This document shows positions 1-10,048 of a stretch of 45,501 nt of DNA, one piece after another. Below the pieces are notes generated by a model that was not told the origin of the DNA, did no database searches, and saw only the letters and a program-made list of their open reading frames with translations. Numbering within the stretch: position 1 is the first letter of the stretch; every line of letters begins with the position of its first letter. Source of the DNA: Bacteroidota bacterium (GTDB lineage Bacteria > Bacteroidota > Bacteroidia > Bacteroidales > Bacteroidaceae); contig JAEXAJ010000202.1 in assembly GCA_023458215.1 (NCBI GenBank), forward strand, positions 1 to 45,501, read 5' to 3'. The position numbers and the translations under genes are program-made.

Positions 1-33
1 ATCCGTCATGCCAAAGTGGTAGTCGGAGAATAA
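1..33 (+). CDS. grpE: GrpE nucleotide exchange factor, C-terminal end (partial)
   Basis: The first 33 bases read in frame as IRHAKVVVGE followed by TAA. This matches the usual C-terminal tail of bacteroidal GrpE, the DnaK nucleotide-exchange factor. The gene starts outside the window. It ends 11 bases before dnaJ, the usual grpE-dnaJ heat-shock operon order, and that context is the main support for such a short fragment. Confidence 0.75.
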   Translation: MRHAKVVVGE

Positions 34-44
34 CATAAAACTGT

Positions 45-1226
45 ATGGAAAAAAGAGATTACTATGAAGTTTTAGGCGTTGAAAAAAACGCATCAGCAGA
101 CGAAATAAAAAAGGCATACCGCAAAAAGGCAATAGAATATCACCCGGACAAAAACCCGGGTGATAAAACGGCCGAAGAGAAGTTTAAAGAAGCAGCGGAA
201 GCGTACGACGTACTAAGCAATCCTGATAAGCGCGCCCGTTACGATCAGTTCGGTCATGCCGGAATGGGTGGTGCTGCCGGCAACGGAGGTCCGTTTGGCG
301 GCGGCTTCGGTCAAGGTATGTCTATGGACGACATATTCTCCATGTTCGGTGATATCTTCGGTGGACGTGGCGGCGGCTTCGGCGGAGGCTTTAGTGGTTT
401 CAGTGACTTTGGCGGAGGTTCGCAACAACAACGACGTTATCGCGGTTCGGACTTGCGTGTAAAGGTGAAGCTAAACTTGAAAGAAGTAGCTACCGGCGTA
501 GAAAAGAAATTCAAACTGAAAAAGTATGTTCCCTGCACCCACTGCCACGGAACCGGTGCCGAAGGCGACGGTGGTGCAGAAACTTGTTCAACTTGTCACG
601 GTAGCGGCTCAGTTATCCGTAATCAGCAGACAATACTTGGTACGATGCAGACACGCGCTACTTGTCCGACTTGTGGTGGTGAAGGCAAAATTATCAAAAA
701 CAAATGTAAAGAGTGTGCCGGCGAAGGTATTGTGTACGGTGAAGAAGTTGTCAGCGTAAATATCCCGAAAGGTGTAATGGAAGGCATGCAGCTCTCTATG
801 GGTGGCAAAGGTAATGCAGGAAAACACAATGGCGTGCCGGGCGATCTTTTGATTCTTGTAGAAGAAGAGCAAGACAAGGATTTGATCCGCGACGAAAACG
901 ACTTGATCTATAACTTGCTTCTCAGCTTCCCTACTGCTGCCCTTGGTGGTGCGGTAGAAATCCCTACTATCGACGGAAAAGTGAAAGTAAAAATAGAATC
1001 GGGTACGCAACCGGGCAAAGTGCTCCGCCTGCGTGGCAAAGGTTTGCCAAGTGTAAACGGTTACGGAACAGGAGATTTATTAGTAAACGTCAGTGTTTAT
1101 GTACCCGAAACTCTAAGCAAAGACGAAAAGAAAGCTTTAGAGGATATGGAGGAATCAGATAACTTCAAACCGAATACTTCGATCAAGGAGAAGATATTTA
1201 AGAAGTTCAAGAGTCTGTTTGACTAG
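45..1226 (+). CDS. dnaJ: Chaperone protein DnaJ (Hsp40)
   Basis: This is a class I (type A) DnaJ of 393 residues, a normal length. It stimulates DnaK ATPase activity and delivers unfolded cytoplasmic proteins to it. The J domain (about residues 5-70) carries the HPD triad at 33-35. A Gly/Phe-rich linker follows (about 75-130). The zinc region has four CxxCxGxG-type repeats, seen as [24 protein letters not shown] and CKECAGEG. The C-terminal substrate-binding domain runs to the end. The start is the only ATG giving the [12 protein letters not shown] opening, 11 bases after the grpE stop. A strong hairpin terminator follows at 1244-1277. Nothing is unusual and identification is secure. Confidence 0.98.
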   Translation: MEKRDYYEVLGVEKNASADEIKKAYRKKAIEYHPDKNPGDKTAEEKFKEAAEAYDVLSNPDKRARYDQFGHAGMGGAAGNGGPFGGGFGQGMSMDDIFSMFGDIFGGRGGGFGGGFSGFSDFGGGSQQQRRYRGSDLRVKVKLNLKEVATGVEKKFKLKKYVPCTHCHGTGAEGDGGAETCSTCHGSGSVIRNQQTILGTMQTRATCPTCGGEGKIIKNKCKECAGEGIVYGEEVVSVNIPKGVMEGMQLSMGGKGNAGKHNGVPGDLLILVEEEQDKDLIRDENDLIYNLLLSFPTAALGGAVEIPTIDGKVKVKIESGTQPGKVLRLRGKGLPSVNGYGTGDLLVNVSVYVPETLSKDEKKALEDMEESDNFKPNTSIKEKIFKKFKSLFD

Positions 1227-1243
1227 TCAACTATATTTATCTC

Positions 1244-1277
1244 AAAAAATGCTGCATCAACAAATGCAGCATTTTTT
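1244..1277. terminator. Bidirectional hairpin terminator between dnaJ and the PUL
   Basis: AAAAAATGCTGCAT (1244-1257) and ATGCAGCATTTTTT (1264-1277) form a perfect 14-bp stem with a 6-base loop. A-tract on one side and T-tract on the other let it terminate dnaJ on the plus strand and the converging PUL transcript (last gene ending at 1297) on the minus strand. Confidence 0.92.
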
Positions 1278-1296
1278 GTAATATCTAACAGCCAAC

Positions 1297-3465
<2,169 letters not shown>

Positions 3466-3487
3466 TCAATTCATTAATAATATAAGG

Positions 3488-4675
3488 CTATTTCGACTTA
3501 ATCGATATTTTATCTATTACCTCACCATTCAAACTCCTAACCTCCATATCCAAACTGTTTCCCCGAATTACGCCTTTCAATACTGTATTCGAAGAGTTAT
3601 CAATAACCGGGAAATGTACTTTTGTTGTAGGTTTATTATTAAAATACTGATGCAAATGCCCACATAGCATGACATCTATTCCTGCTTCATTCAAAATGGG
3701 TACAAACTTTTCTTGAACTTCAGCTTGTCCATGCCAAACATCCTCGTCGGGCAGAGGGGGCATGTGTGCGATGACCACTTTGAATGGAGCAGTAAGAAAA
3801 TCATTCGATTTAACGGCTTCTGCCAGCCATTTTGCCTGTTCTGTACGATAGTTATCATAATCGGTTATGCCATGATATTCAATGTCAGAGTCAGGTTTGT
3901 CTTCACCGGTATCTAAAAAGATGAAACAAATCGGCCCTTGCCGCAACAAAAAATACAAATGCGGCTCTTTAGGATTGAAGAAATGCTGGAAAGAAGTAGC
4001 AAACATACCGCGAGTTTCATGATTTCCACGAGCATAATACATCGGCTTGTTTGTTGCAAACATATCAATAGATACATCCATAAACCCTTTAAACAATTCT
4101 TCTTCATCCATCAACCAGTTCAACATATCACCATTATAGATAATCATGTCTGTTTCTTTATAATTAGCTGCATTTAATAACTTGGGAATATAATCGGTAT
4201 TGCCATGGATATCGTTCAGCATTATAAAAGATGTTTCGGGTTTATTACGGTCATTCGTAATAAACTTTAATGAACGGTGATCGTATATACTGGGAGCAGC
4301 CACATTGCCATATACTATTTCTTCCCCTTTACGGCTTAATACTTCTTGGGCATAAATACGATAACGATAAGTGGTGCCGGGCTTCAATCCGGTAATATGA
4401 ACCGAATGAAGTTCCGCCACATTCTTCACTCCGTTTGTTGCATCAAAGTATTTGACACGTTCTGTACGGTAATAACTAGTACCATCGTCCGGAGCTAATT
4501 CCACCCAACCAATAGAGGGCTTATTGGCAAGCCACACTATGGTTGTTTCTGTCTCTTTCAAATTTTGAAGATAAGGACCATGTTTGATAGAAATCGATTG
4601 ATCCTGTGCAAAAATAAAAGCGACATAAAAGATACTGATAATAAATAAAATGTTTTTTTTCACCATGATTTCCAT
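3488..4675 (-). CDS. Secreted calcineurin-like metallophosphoesterase with N-terminal FN3-like domain
   Basis: The 395-residue protein has an N-terminal signal peptide (about 1-23, ending FAQ). A fibronectin-III/purple-acid-phosphatase-like domain (about 25-125) reads HGPYLQNLKETETTIVW and ends with LKPGTTYRYRI. The phosphoesterase domain holds the full di-metal set: D155 and H157 (LNDIHG), D183 (NGDML), N218-H219 (GNHE), H304 (IAHMP), and H340 with H342 (GHLHQ). It probably hydrolyses a phosphomonoester or phosphodiester in the periplasm; the substrate is unknown. It lies 20 bases downstream of GH27 and 28 bases upstream of GH97 in the PUL. A start at residue 4 (MVKKN) is equally possible. 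Confidence 0.88.
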   Translation of the reverse strand: MEIMVKKNILFIISIFYVAFIFAQDQSISIKHGPYLQNLKETETTIVWLANKPSIGWVELAPDDGTSYYRTERVKYFDATNGVKNVAELHSVHITGLKPGTTYRYRIYAQEVLSRKGEEIVYGNVAAPSIYDHRSLKFITNDRNKPETSFIMLNDIHGNTDYIPKLLNAANYKETDMIIYNGDMLNWLMDEEELFKGFMDVSIDMFATNKPMYYARGNHETRGMFATSFQHFFNPKEPHLYFLLRQGPICFIFLDTGEDKPDSDIEYHGITDYDNYRTEQAKWLAEAVKSNDFLTAPFKVVIAHMPPLPDEDVWHGQAEVQEKFVPILNEAGIDVMLCGHLHQYFNNKPTTKVHFPVIDNSSNTVLKGVIRGNSLDMEVRSLNGEVIDKISIKSK

Positions 4676-4695
4676 TTTATAGGATTAGAACGCTT

Positions 4696-5907
4696 CTACT
4701 TTTTGGGAGAAAGTTTCAATAATACCACTCCATGAGCAGGAATGACGAACTTCATTTTATCAGAAGTAGTTCCAATATTCTTCCGCTTCCATACATCACG
4801 AACCGTATATTCTTTTTCCCAGAAACGGACATCCGCACATGATAAATTTTCTTTCGAAAGAATGGTTTCCAGTGTCCAAGGCTGTTCGTCACGGTTGAAA
4901 AAACAAACGGCAGCTTCTCCATTGGACAATTGTTTCACCCAAGTTTCATGTTCGCCTACTTTCATATAACGCACACCTTGTTTGCCTAATTTATCCTGGT
5001 CAATGGCAATTACTTCCGGATCTGTCAGAATAGCGAGCGTCTCTTTATCCATCTTTCGCAGATCGTTACCAGCCAGCAACGGGGCTGCCAGCATACACCA
5101 CATGGTGAAATGCGAACGGTTTTCGTCCATAGTCAACACGCCATTACCTACTTGCAACATATCAGGGTCATTCCAATGCCCCGGCCCGGCATACTTATAC
5201 AATTCAGCATTCTTATCAATAATTTCGACTACGCCGCAAGCTCCCCAATAATTGATACCCTTGAAAGCATTAATAATATCACCCGTCGTTCTCCACATGT
5301 GCCCGATACCTTTTGCCCAAGTCCATGGTTGGCTATTTCCCCATTCACAAATAGAGAATAAGATAGGACGTCCACTGGCTTTCAAAGCATCATTCATGGT
5401 TTTATAAGCAGCCTGCGGACTCTGTCCTTCATCGAAACACCAATCATATTTCAAAAAATCGACTCCCCACTCTGCATACTTAAGTGCATCCTGAAATTGA
5501 TGTCCACGACTTCCGGGACGTCCGGCACAAGTCATGGAACCTGCACACGAGTAAATGCCAAACTTCAAACCCTTAGAATGAATATAATCGGCCAACGCCT
5601 TGATGCCTGACGGGAAATGCTTTTCGTCTACGATAATATTTCCATCCTTATCACGACCTACCTGCCAACAATCGTCAATGTTAAGATATTCATAGCCCGC
5701 ATCTTTCATTCCGGTTGACACCATCAAGTCTGCTATCTCACGAATTTGCACCTCATTGATATCACAACTGAAGCAGTTCCAGCTGTTCCATCCCATCGGC
5801 GGAGTTAATGCTAATGAATCAGCACCCTCTGCACGAGCTGATATGAAAGTACATACCACAAAAAATAAACACAAGAATCTTTTTCTCATAATACAATTGT
5901 TTTTCAT
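4696..5907 (-). CDS. Alpha-galactosidase, glycoside hydrolase family 27
   Basis: This 403-residue secreted enzyme is a single GH27 catalytic barrel plus C-terminal beta domain, the usual compact architecture. The signal peptide fits a start at M1 or M7 (MRKRFLCLFF) and ends SARA. The TPPMGWNSWN opening is typical. D78-D79 (NIDDCW) bind the galactose hydroxyls. D155 (LKYDWC) is the predicted nucleophile and D210 (WRTTGD) the acid/base, 55 residues apart as in plant alpha-galactosidases. The substrate loop reads SICEWG; the Glu is the residue that selects a free 2-OH galactose over GalNAc. This is therefore a convincing alpha-galactosidase. It sits between the MG2-type protein and a phosphoesterase in the PUL. 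Confidence 0.93.
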   Translation of the reverse strand: MKNNCIMRKRFLCLFFVVCTFISARAEGADSLALTPPMGWNSWNCFSCDINEVQIREIADLMVSTGMKDAGYEYLNIDDCWQVGRDKDGNIIVDEKHFPSGIKALADYIHSKGLKFGIYSCAGSMTCAGRPGSRGHQFQDALKYAEWGVDFLKYDWCFDEGQSPQAAYKTMNDALKASGRPILFSICEWGNSQPWTWAKGIGHMWRTTGDIINAFKGINYWGACGVVEIIDKNAELYKYAGPGHWNDPDMLQVGNGVLTMDENRSHFTMWCMLAAPLLAGNDLRKMDKETLAILTDPEVIAIDQDKLGKQGVRYMKVGEHETWVKQLSNGEAAVCFFNRDEQPWTLETILSKENLSCADVRFWEKEYTVRDVWKRKNIGTTSDKMKFVIPAHGVVLLKLSPKK

Positions 5908-5930
5908 TGATTAATTAAATATTTAGTTAG

Positions 5931-8804
5931 TTAAAGCACTCTTCTCCCCTTGATTCGTTTCACACTTCTGCATACCCTGCCCTCGGTAGTTATACCTTCA
6001 ATAAGTACTGTATAATTAGACGGGCGATCTGCCGTATAAAATGAAAGTGCAGTTTCACCCTGCTCATTCAGATGTAAGTCAGGCACCCAATGAATGGTGG
6101 AGCGCATATCCGAATCCATTATTTTCTTACTTTCCAGGGTCGGATATTTAGGAGAGTAAAACTCCGCTTGTTCGGCATATCCCAAGGGCACCACATGAAG
6201 CACATGCGGAAGACTTTCAACAAAACGCCCCCGATTCAATCTGGAAGTTGTAATCTGAATAGTTTGCCCGTACATATCTCTAAATCCAGCCTCATCATTT
6301 CTGTTCCACACATGTTCTCTATGCTGCATAAAATCAGAAGAAGCCTTCTCGTTTGCCATCAATTGCGGATTGTTCAGCATATCAATAAACTGTACGTCCG
6401 CAGCTTGTAACTTCTCCAGATTATTCTCATTATCTATTTTCACACCGTCTACATAAATATTCACCCGCACGCATTGACTTTCATTCTCTTTGGATATTTC
6501 TTCTTGTTCCATTTTTCTTAAAATAGGCTCTTCAGACCAGTTTTTATCATCTTGTCCTCTGTTCATAGTTCTCGGATCTGAATTTCTCGAAGGTTTAGAG
6601 GGTTTGACCGTCTCTTTTCGCAAGTAATCCGAAATAAAAGGCTCTCGTTTGCGTAACCCTACGTGACGCTCTCCTGTAGGTATCATTACTCCATTTTTTT
6701 CCATTCGCTTCATCACCTGATATACGCAGACTTCAGGCATCTGATTCAGCAATTCCAACGCATTCCCCGCCTTCTGCTGTTCTATAAACGTGGTATTTAC
6801 CGATTGGTAAGAATAGCCGGCAAGAGGGGATGTTCCTTGTACCACTACTTCACCCATTTGATAGACTCGCTCTCCGCCTATCATCCTATATCCTTCCTGA
6901 ATCTCATAGATATATTCAGGAGAAGCCTCCGCTTTTCCCACCGACTTCCACCCCAATTGTGTTACTGCCGGATATGTATCTTCTTTCAGTTCTACAGTGT
7001 ATATATCCGATCTTTTCCGTGAAGGAGTTATTACAAACCCGGTCATGTCAGGACAATCATGTGTTATATTGAACACTCCGTTCTTATCAGTAGTTACCGT
7101 ATTTACCTTTCCAAGTTTAGGTACCGCTACCGACACCTCTACCGGTTTCCTTGTCTTCTTGTTGAAAAAACCTTTCAGGCTTCCCGAAATAGATTGTACT
7201 TGTTCAGGGTTCCAATCGACATCTTCTTCGCCGACCGGGTGCAATAAGGCACTACTTTGGAAACGGGTCCATCCTTGAGTTAGCATCAACTGGTCAAGAT
7301 GTTTCGCACACTCGGGTGTTGAATGAGTCAAATAGTATCCAGGAGTAGGAATCTGTCCTTTTAAATCTGATGTCAGCAACAAACTACTACGCATATCTTC
7401 ATCATCCTGTTCGGGAAGCACAGCAAAGTCATCCGTAACACTCATAGAAAAGTTTCCTTGAAGAGGATTGTAATCAGCATCAATCAGCTTTATTCCCATT
7501 TTCAGTAACGAACGGGGTTCTGAAGTAGAGCCAAACACAGCAACTTGAAACATTGGTTCGTCTTGAAGGACAAACACAAGACGTTCAGTCAACGCCTCTT
7601 CTTTAGCATTAAAAACAGTGAAGTGGACAATTCCTTCCGGCACATTTGTTTTAAGAAAACTACCCGATAATTGTTCTGCCGAAATTATACTACGATAAAT
7701 AATATGTCCACGTACATGTGCTAATAACTCTAAATTTTCCTGCAAAGTTCGATTATCCGGTACACAAATCCGGTAATGTATCAATGAATCGTCCTGTACT
7801 ACCGATAGTGCTATTTTATCAGATACGGCAGGCGGTAATGAAAATCGTTTCTCTACACCTGATTCATCGTATGTAATTGCCGAAAGAGAATCACCCGCCT
7901 GAGCTGCCAAAGTCAAGGAGCCGATACCTTCGTGCTCGCTTTTAAAAGAAATAAGTGTATCGCCTTTTTGATTAATCACATGTCCTTTGATAAGAGGAGA
8001 AATACCCGTTGTCGATTCCGCCTTAAATGCTATGACCTGCTTCACTCCGGATAGAAGATATCCACCCTCCGGATAGAACCCTACATGATAATCATAAACA
8101 TCCGGCAGTTCTAATTTACGGGTAATATTCAGACCGCCTTCTTTCAAAGTAAGTTCTATATACTGGGATAATTCTTGTTTTTGAGGTATTGCAATACGAA
8201 CTTCACCTTCCTTATTGGTCCTTCTTTGTAATATCTTATTTTTATATTCCTTGGTTCGAATCAAATACTCTACTTGTTTTCCGGCATAGGGTTCACCATT
8301 TTTCTGCAACAGAGTAACAATTGCATATCGATTCTCCTTAATTGATTCATAACGCACTTTGAGTACCAACAAAGAACTCAGACTCTCATACACAGAAATT
8401 TGCTTCGTATAAAAAAATGATTCGTCTTCATTGCGCATATAATTTGTATAAGCACGCAACATATATTTTCCTTCGGGTATATCATTCTCAAGTGAAAAGA
8501 AATTACGGAATACCCCTTTCTCCTCCATTATCTTCTTACGCAGCAACACTTTATTCTTGTCACTAATAAGTTCCACATACATAAATCGGCTTTGTACGTC
8601 CTGCTCTTTGTGGGTTTGAGCATCTACCAGGTAGCCTTTCATCCAAATGGTATCTCCCATCAGATAGAAAGGCTTATCTGTTTGAACGTAGATCTTCTCT
8701 TGTTTGAAGATTGAAGTTGTCTCACTCTTACCCTTACCATAAAGAAGTAAAGAAGAGATAATAAAAAACATTACCATTACCTTTCTCATAATATAAACTT
8801 GCAT
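5931..8804 (-). CDS. Large secreted MG2/alpha-2-macroglobulin-like and plug-like protein, function unknown
   Basis: The 957-residue product has a Sec signal peptide, best with M6 as start (MRKVMVMFFIISSLLLYGKG). The N-terminal part (about 35-140) is an MG2-type beta domain with KIYVQTDKPFYLMGDTIW, the hallmark of macroglobulin-like Bacteroidetes proteins. The middle has repeated beta domains and a carboxypeptidase-regulatory-like segment (VEVSVAVPKLGKVNTVTTDK). Near residues 660-800 it resembles a degenerate TonB plug (NALELLNQMPEV, later VRVNIYVDGVKID). There is no porin barrel and no thioester motif. Such proteins are common in Bacteroidetes, but the role is unestablished; periplasmic or outer-membrane-associated glycan or protein interaction is a guess. 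It sits between PHP and GH27 genes with a 156-base upstream gap holding small inverted repeats. Confidence 0.72.
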   Translation of the reverse strand: MQVYIMRKVMVMFFIISSLLLYGKGKSETTSIFKQEKIYVQTDKPFYLMGDTIWMKGYLVDAQTHKEQDVQSRFMYVELISDKNKVLLRKKIMEEKGVFRNFFSLENDIPEGKYMLRAYTNYMRNEDESFFYTKQISVYESLSSLLVLKVRYESIKENRYAIVTLLQKNGEPYAGKQVEYLIRTKEYKNKILQRRTNKEGEVRIAIPQKQELSQYIELTLKEGGLNITRKLELPDVYDYHVGFYPEGGYLLSGVKQVIAFKAESTTGISPLIKGHVINQKGDTLISFKSEHEGIGSLTLAAQAGDSLSAITYDESGVEKRFSLPPAVSDKIALSVVQDDSLIHYRICVPDNRTLQENLELLAHVRGHIIYRSIISAEQLSGSFLKTNVPEGIVHFTVFNAKEEALTERLVFVLQDEPMFQVAVFGSTSEPRSLLKMGIKLIDADYNPLQGNFSMSVTDDFAVLPEQDDEDMRSSLLLTSDLKGQIPTPGYYLTHSTPECAKHLDQLMLTQGWTRFQSSALLHPVGEEDVDWNPEQVQSISGSLKGFFNKKTRKPVEVSVAVPKLGKVNTVTTDKNGVFNITHDCPDMTGFVITPSRKRSDIYTVELKEDTYPAVTQLGWKSVGKAEASPEYIYEIQEGYRMIGGERVYQMGEVVVQGTSPLAGYSYQSVNTTFIEQQKAGNALELLNQMPEVCVYQVMKRMEKNGVMIPTGERHVGLRKREPFISDYLRKETVKPSKPSRNSDPRTMNRGQDDKNWSEEPILRKMEQEEISKENESQCVRVNIYVDGVKIDNENNLEKLQAADVQFIDMLNNPQLMANEKASSDFMQHREHVWNRNDEAGFRDMYGQTIQITTSRLNRGRFVESLPHVLHVVPLGYAEQAEFYSPKYPTLESKKIMDSDMRSTIHWVPDLHLNEQGETALSFYTADRPSNYTVLIEGITTEGRVCRSVKRIKGRRVL

Positions 8805-8813
8805 ATTTTAAGT

Positions 8814-8827
8814 ATGTCTTCAGACAT
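8814..8827. repeat. 14-bp palindrome upstream of the MG2-type gene
   Basis: ATGTCT-TC-AGACAT is a perfect short inverted repeat 10 bases before the annotated start at 8804. It could be an operator half-site pair or a small leader hairpin near the ribosome-binding region. No family of regulator is recognised. Confidence 0.35.
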
Positions 8828-8886
8828 TAGCTTATATAAGAATTATAAGGTACAGCTTACACAGATTTGATGTTGCGAGTATAACA

Positions 8887-8913
8887 AGGCGTTGATACGT
8901 TTAATTTACGCCT
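8887..8913. repeat. Stem-loop in the PHP to MG2 intergenic gap
   Basis: AGGCGT (8887-8892) and ACGCCT (8908-8913) can pair across a 15-base loop in the 156-base gap between the PHP gene (stop at 8961) and the next gene. No T-run follows on the minus strand, so a processing or partial attenuation site is more likely than a strong terminator. Confidence 0.35.
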
Positions 8914-8960
8914 GATTTGAAAAAAGATCGTATAAGCAAATATCTTAAAAGTTTTGCCTA

Positions 8961-10040
8961 CTATCGTAACGAAGCTATATCAATCACCAACTGACTGTTA
9001 TCCGTGATATGAGTATTTACAAACTTCACTTTATCATTCAAACGAACTTTAAACTCTACGGTGGCATTTCCCAGAACAGTTCCGGCTTTATTATCCAGTA
9101 GAATCTCAAAATTCAATGTAGATTGGTTTGTCACCTTTATTGTTGCTTGGTTACCCTTGACTTCCTTCACCTCATATACCAGGCAAGCTTTAACTAATGA
9201 CAATAAATTTTTCTCCGAGCCTATAAGAAGATCTCCGAATTTCACTACAGAACGACCTGCAAATAAAGCCTCTTTAACACCGGCCTCCGAACGTTCTTTT
9301 GCAAAAACGATTGTCATGGGGCCATACTGCTTGTCTGTACGATAAGTCTGCTTGTAAACACCATGTATATCGGTATTTCCCATATAGGTCAGATTATAGT
9401 CTTTACAGTAATTAAATGCCTTCGGATAGTATTCAAACCCGTTCACCAGCTCTACGCCATGTATCTTCTTCTGTTTAATTAATTCTTTATGTATATTATA
9501 AATTGTGCTTGTGTCATTTGGCCATCCGGGATGATTCCACATAATGAAAGCTCCTTGCTCCAAAGCCTTGTCAATAGAAACAAGCGGGTCATCAGCCACC
9601 AATGCGTTTGCGTCTTTTAGAAAGAGGGCGTTCAAATGCCCGATAGGTTTGGAACGGGTGATTTCAGCTCCAGGTATCACAATCACATTGGAGCTTGCTT
9701 CAATGGTTTTTGCCAACTTAAAAGATTCATTATAATCGGCTGTGATAAACTTGTGCGGACGATATTCCAGATGATCGGTTATTGCTATAACATCCAGTCC
9801 ACGCCCGGCAGCCTCCCACACACGAATCTCCGGTCTGACATCTCCGTCGGAGAATATAGTATGTACATGAAAATCACACTTCAATGTTTTGTAACCATCA
9901 ACATCAGGGATACTTATGTATTCTCCTGAATAAGGTTGCATAGCTTCGGGAACCTTCACTACGTCCAGGCCCTGCAATTGAGCAGAGACCTGGAGAGTGA
10001 AAGACAATAAAAAAGCTATGGATGTATATAACTTTTTCAT
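8961..10040 (-). CDS. PHP-domain phosphoesterase, secreted (Sb-PDE-like)
   Basis: The 359-residue protein begins with a signal peptide ending VSAQ (about residue 20). The PHP metal-binding set is present in order: H58 and H60 (DFHVHTIFSDG), D89-H90 (ITDH), E126 (PGAEIT), H170 (WNHPGW), D224 and H226 (NTDIH). A small C-terminal beta domain (about 280-359) follows. PHP proteins of this secreted size include phosphodiesterases of the Sphingobium Sb-PDE type, so hydrolysis of a phosphodiester is the best guess; the substrate is unknown. The gene begins 8 bases after the NPCBM-GH27 stop, so the two are probably co-translated. A PHP enzyme in a PUL is uncommon and supports a phosphate-bearing target. 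Confidence 0.85.
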   Translation of the reverse strand: MKKLYTSIAFLLSFTLQVSAQLQGLDVVKVPEAMQPYSGEYISIPDVDGYKTLKCDFHVHTIFSDGDVRPEIRVWEAAGRGLDVIAITDHLEYRPHKFITADYNESFKLAKTIEASSNVIVIPGAEITRSKPIGHLNALFLKDANALVADDPLVSIDKALEQGAFIMWNHPGWPNDTSTIYNIHKELIKQKKIHGVELVNGFEYYPKAFNYCKDYNLTYMGNTDIHGVYKQTYRTDKQYGPMTIVFAKERSEAGVKEALFAGRSVVKFGDLLIGSEKNLLSLVKACLVYEVKEVKGNQATIKVTNQSTLNFEILLDNKAGTVLGNATVEFKVRLNDKVKFVNTHITDNSQLVIDIASLR

Positions 10041-10048
10041 TTCTTGTT

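Noticed and set aside
609..1010. 133-codon minus-strand open frame inside dnaJ
   Set aside because: It is fully covered by a secure dnaJ reading frame and its translation has no recognisable domain; it is an antisense shadow.
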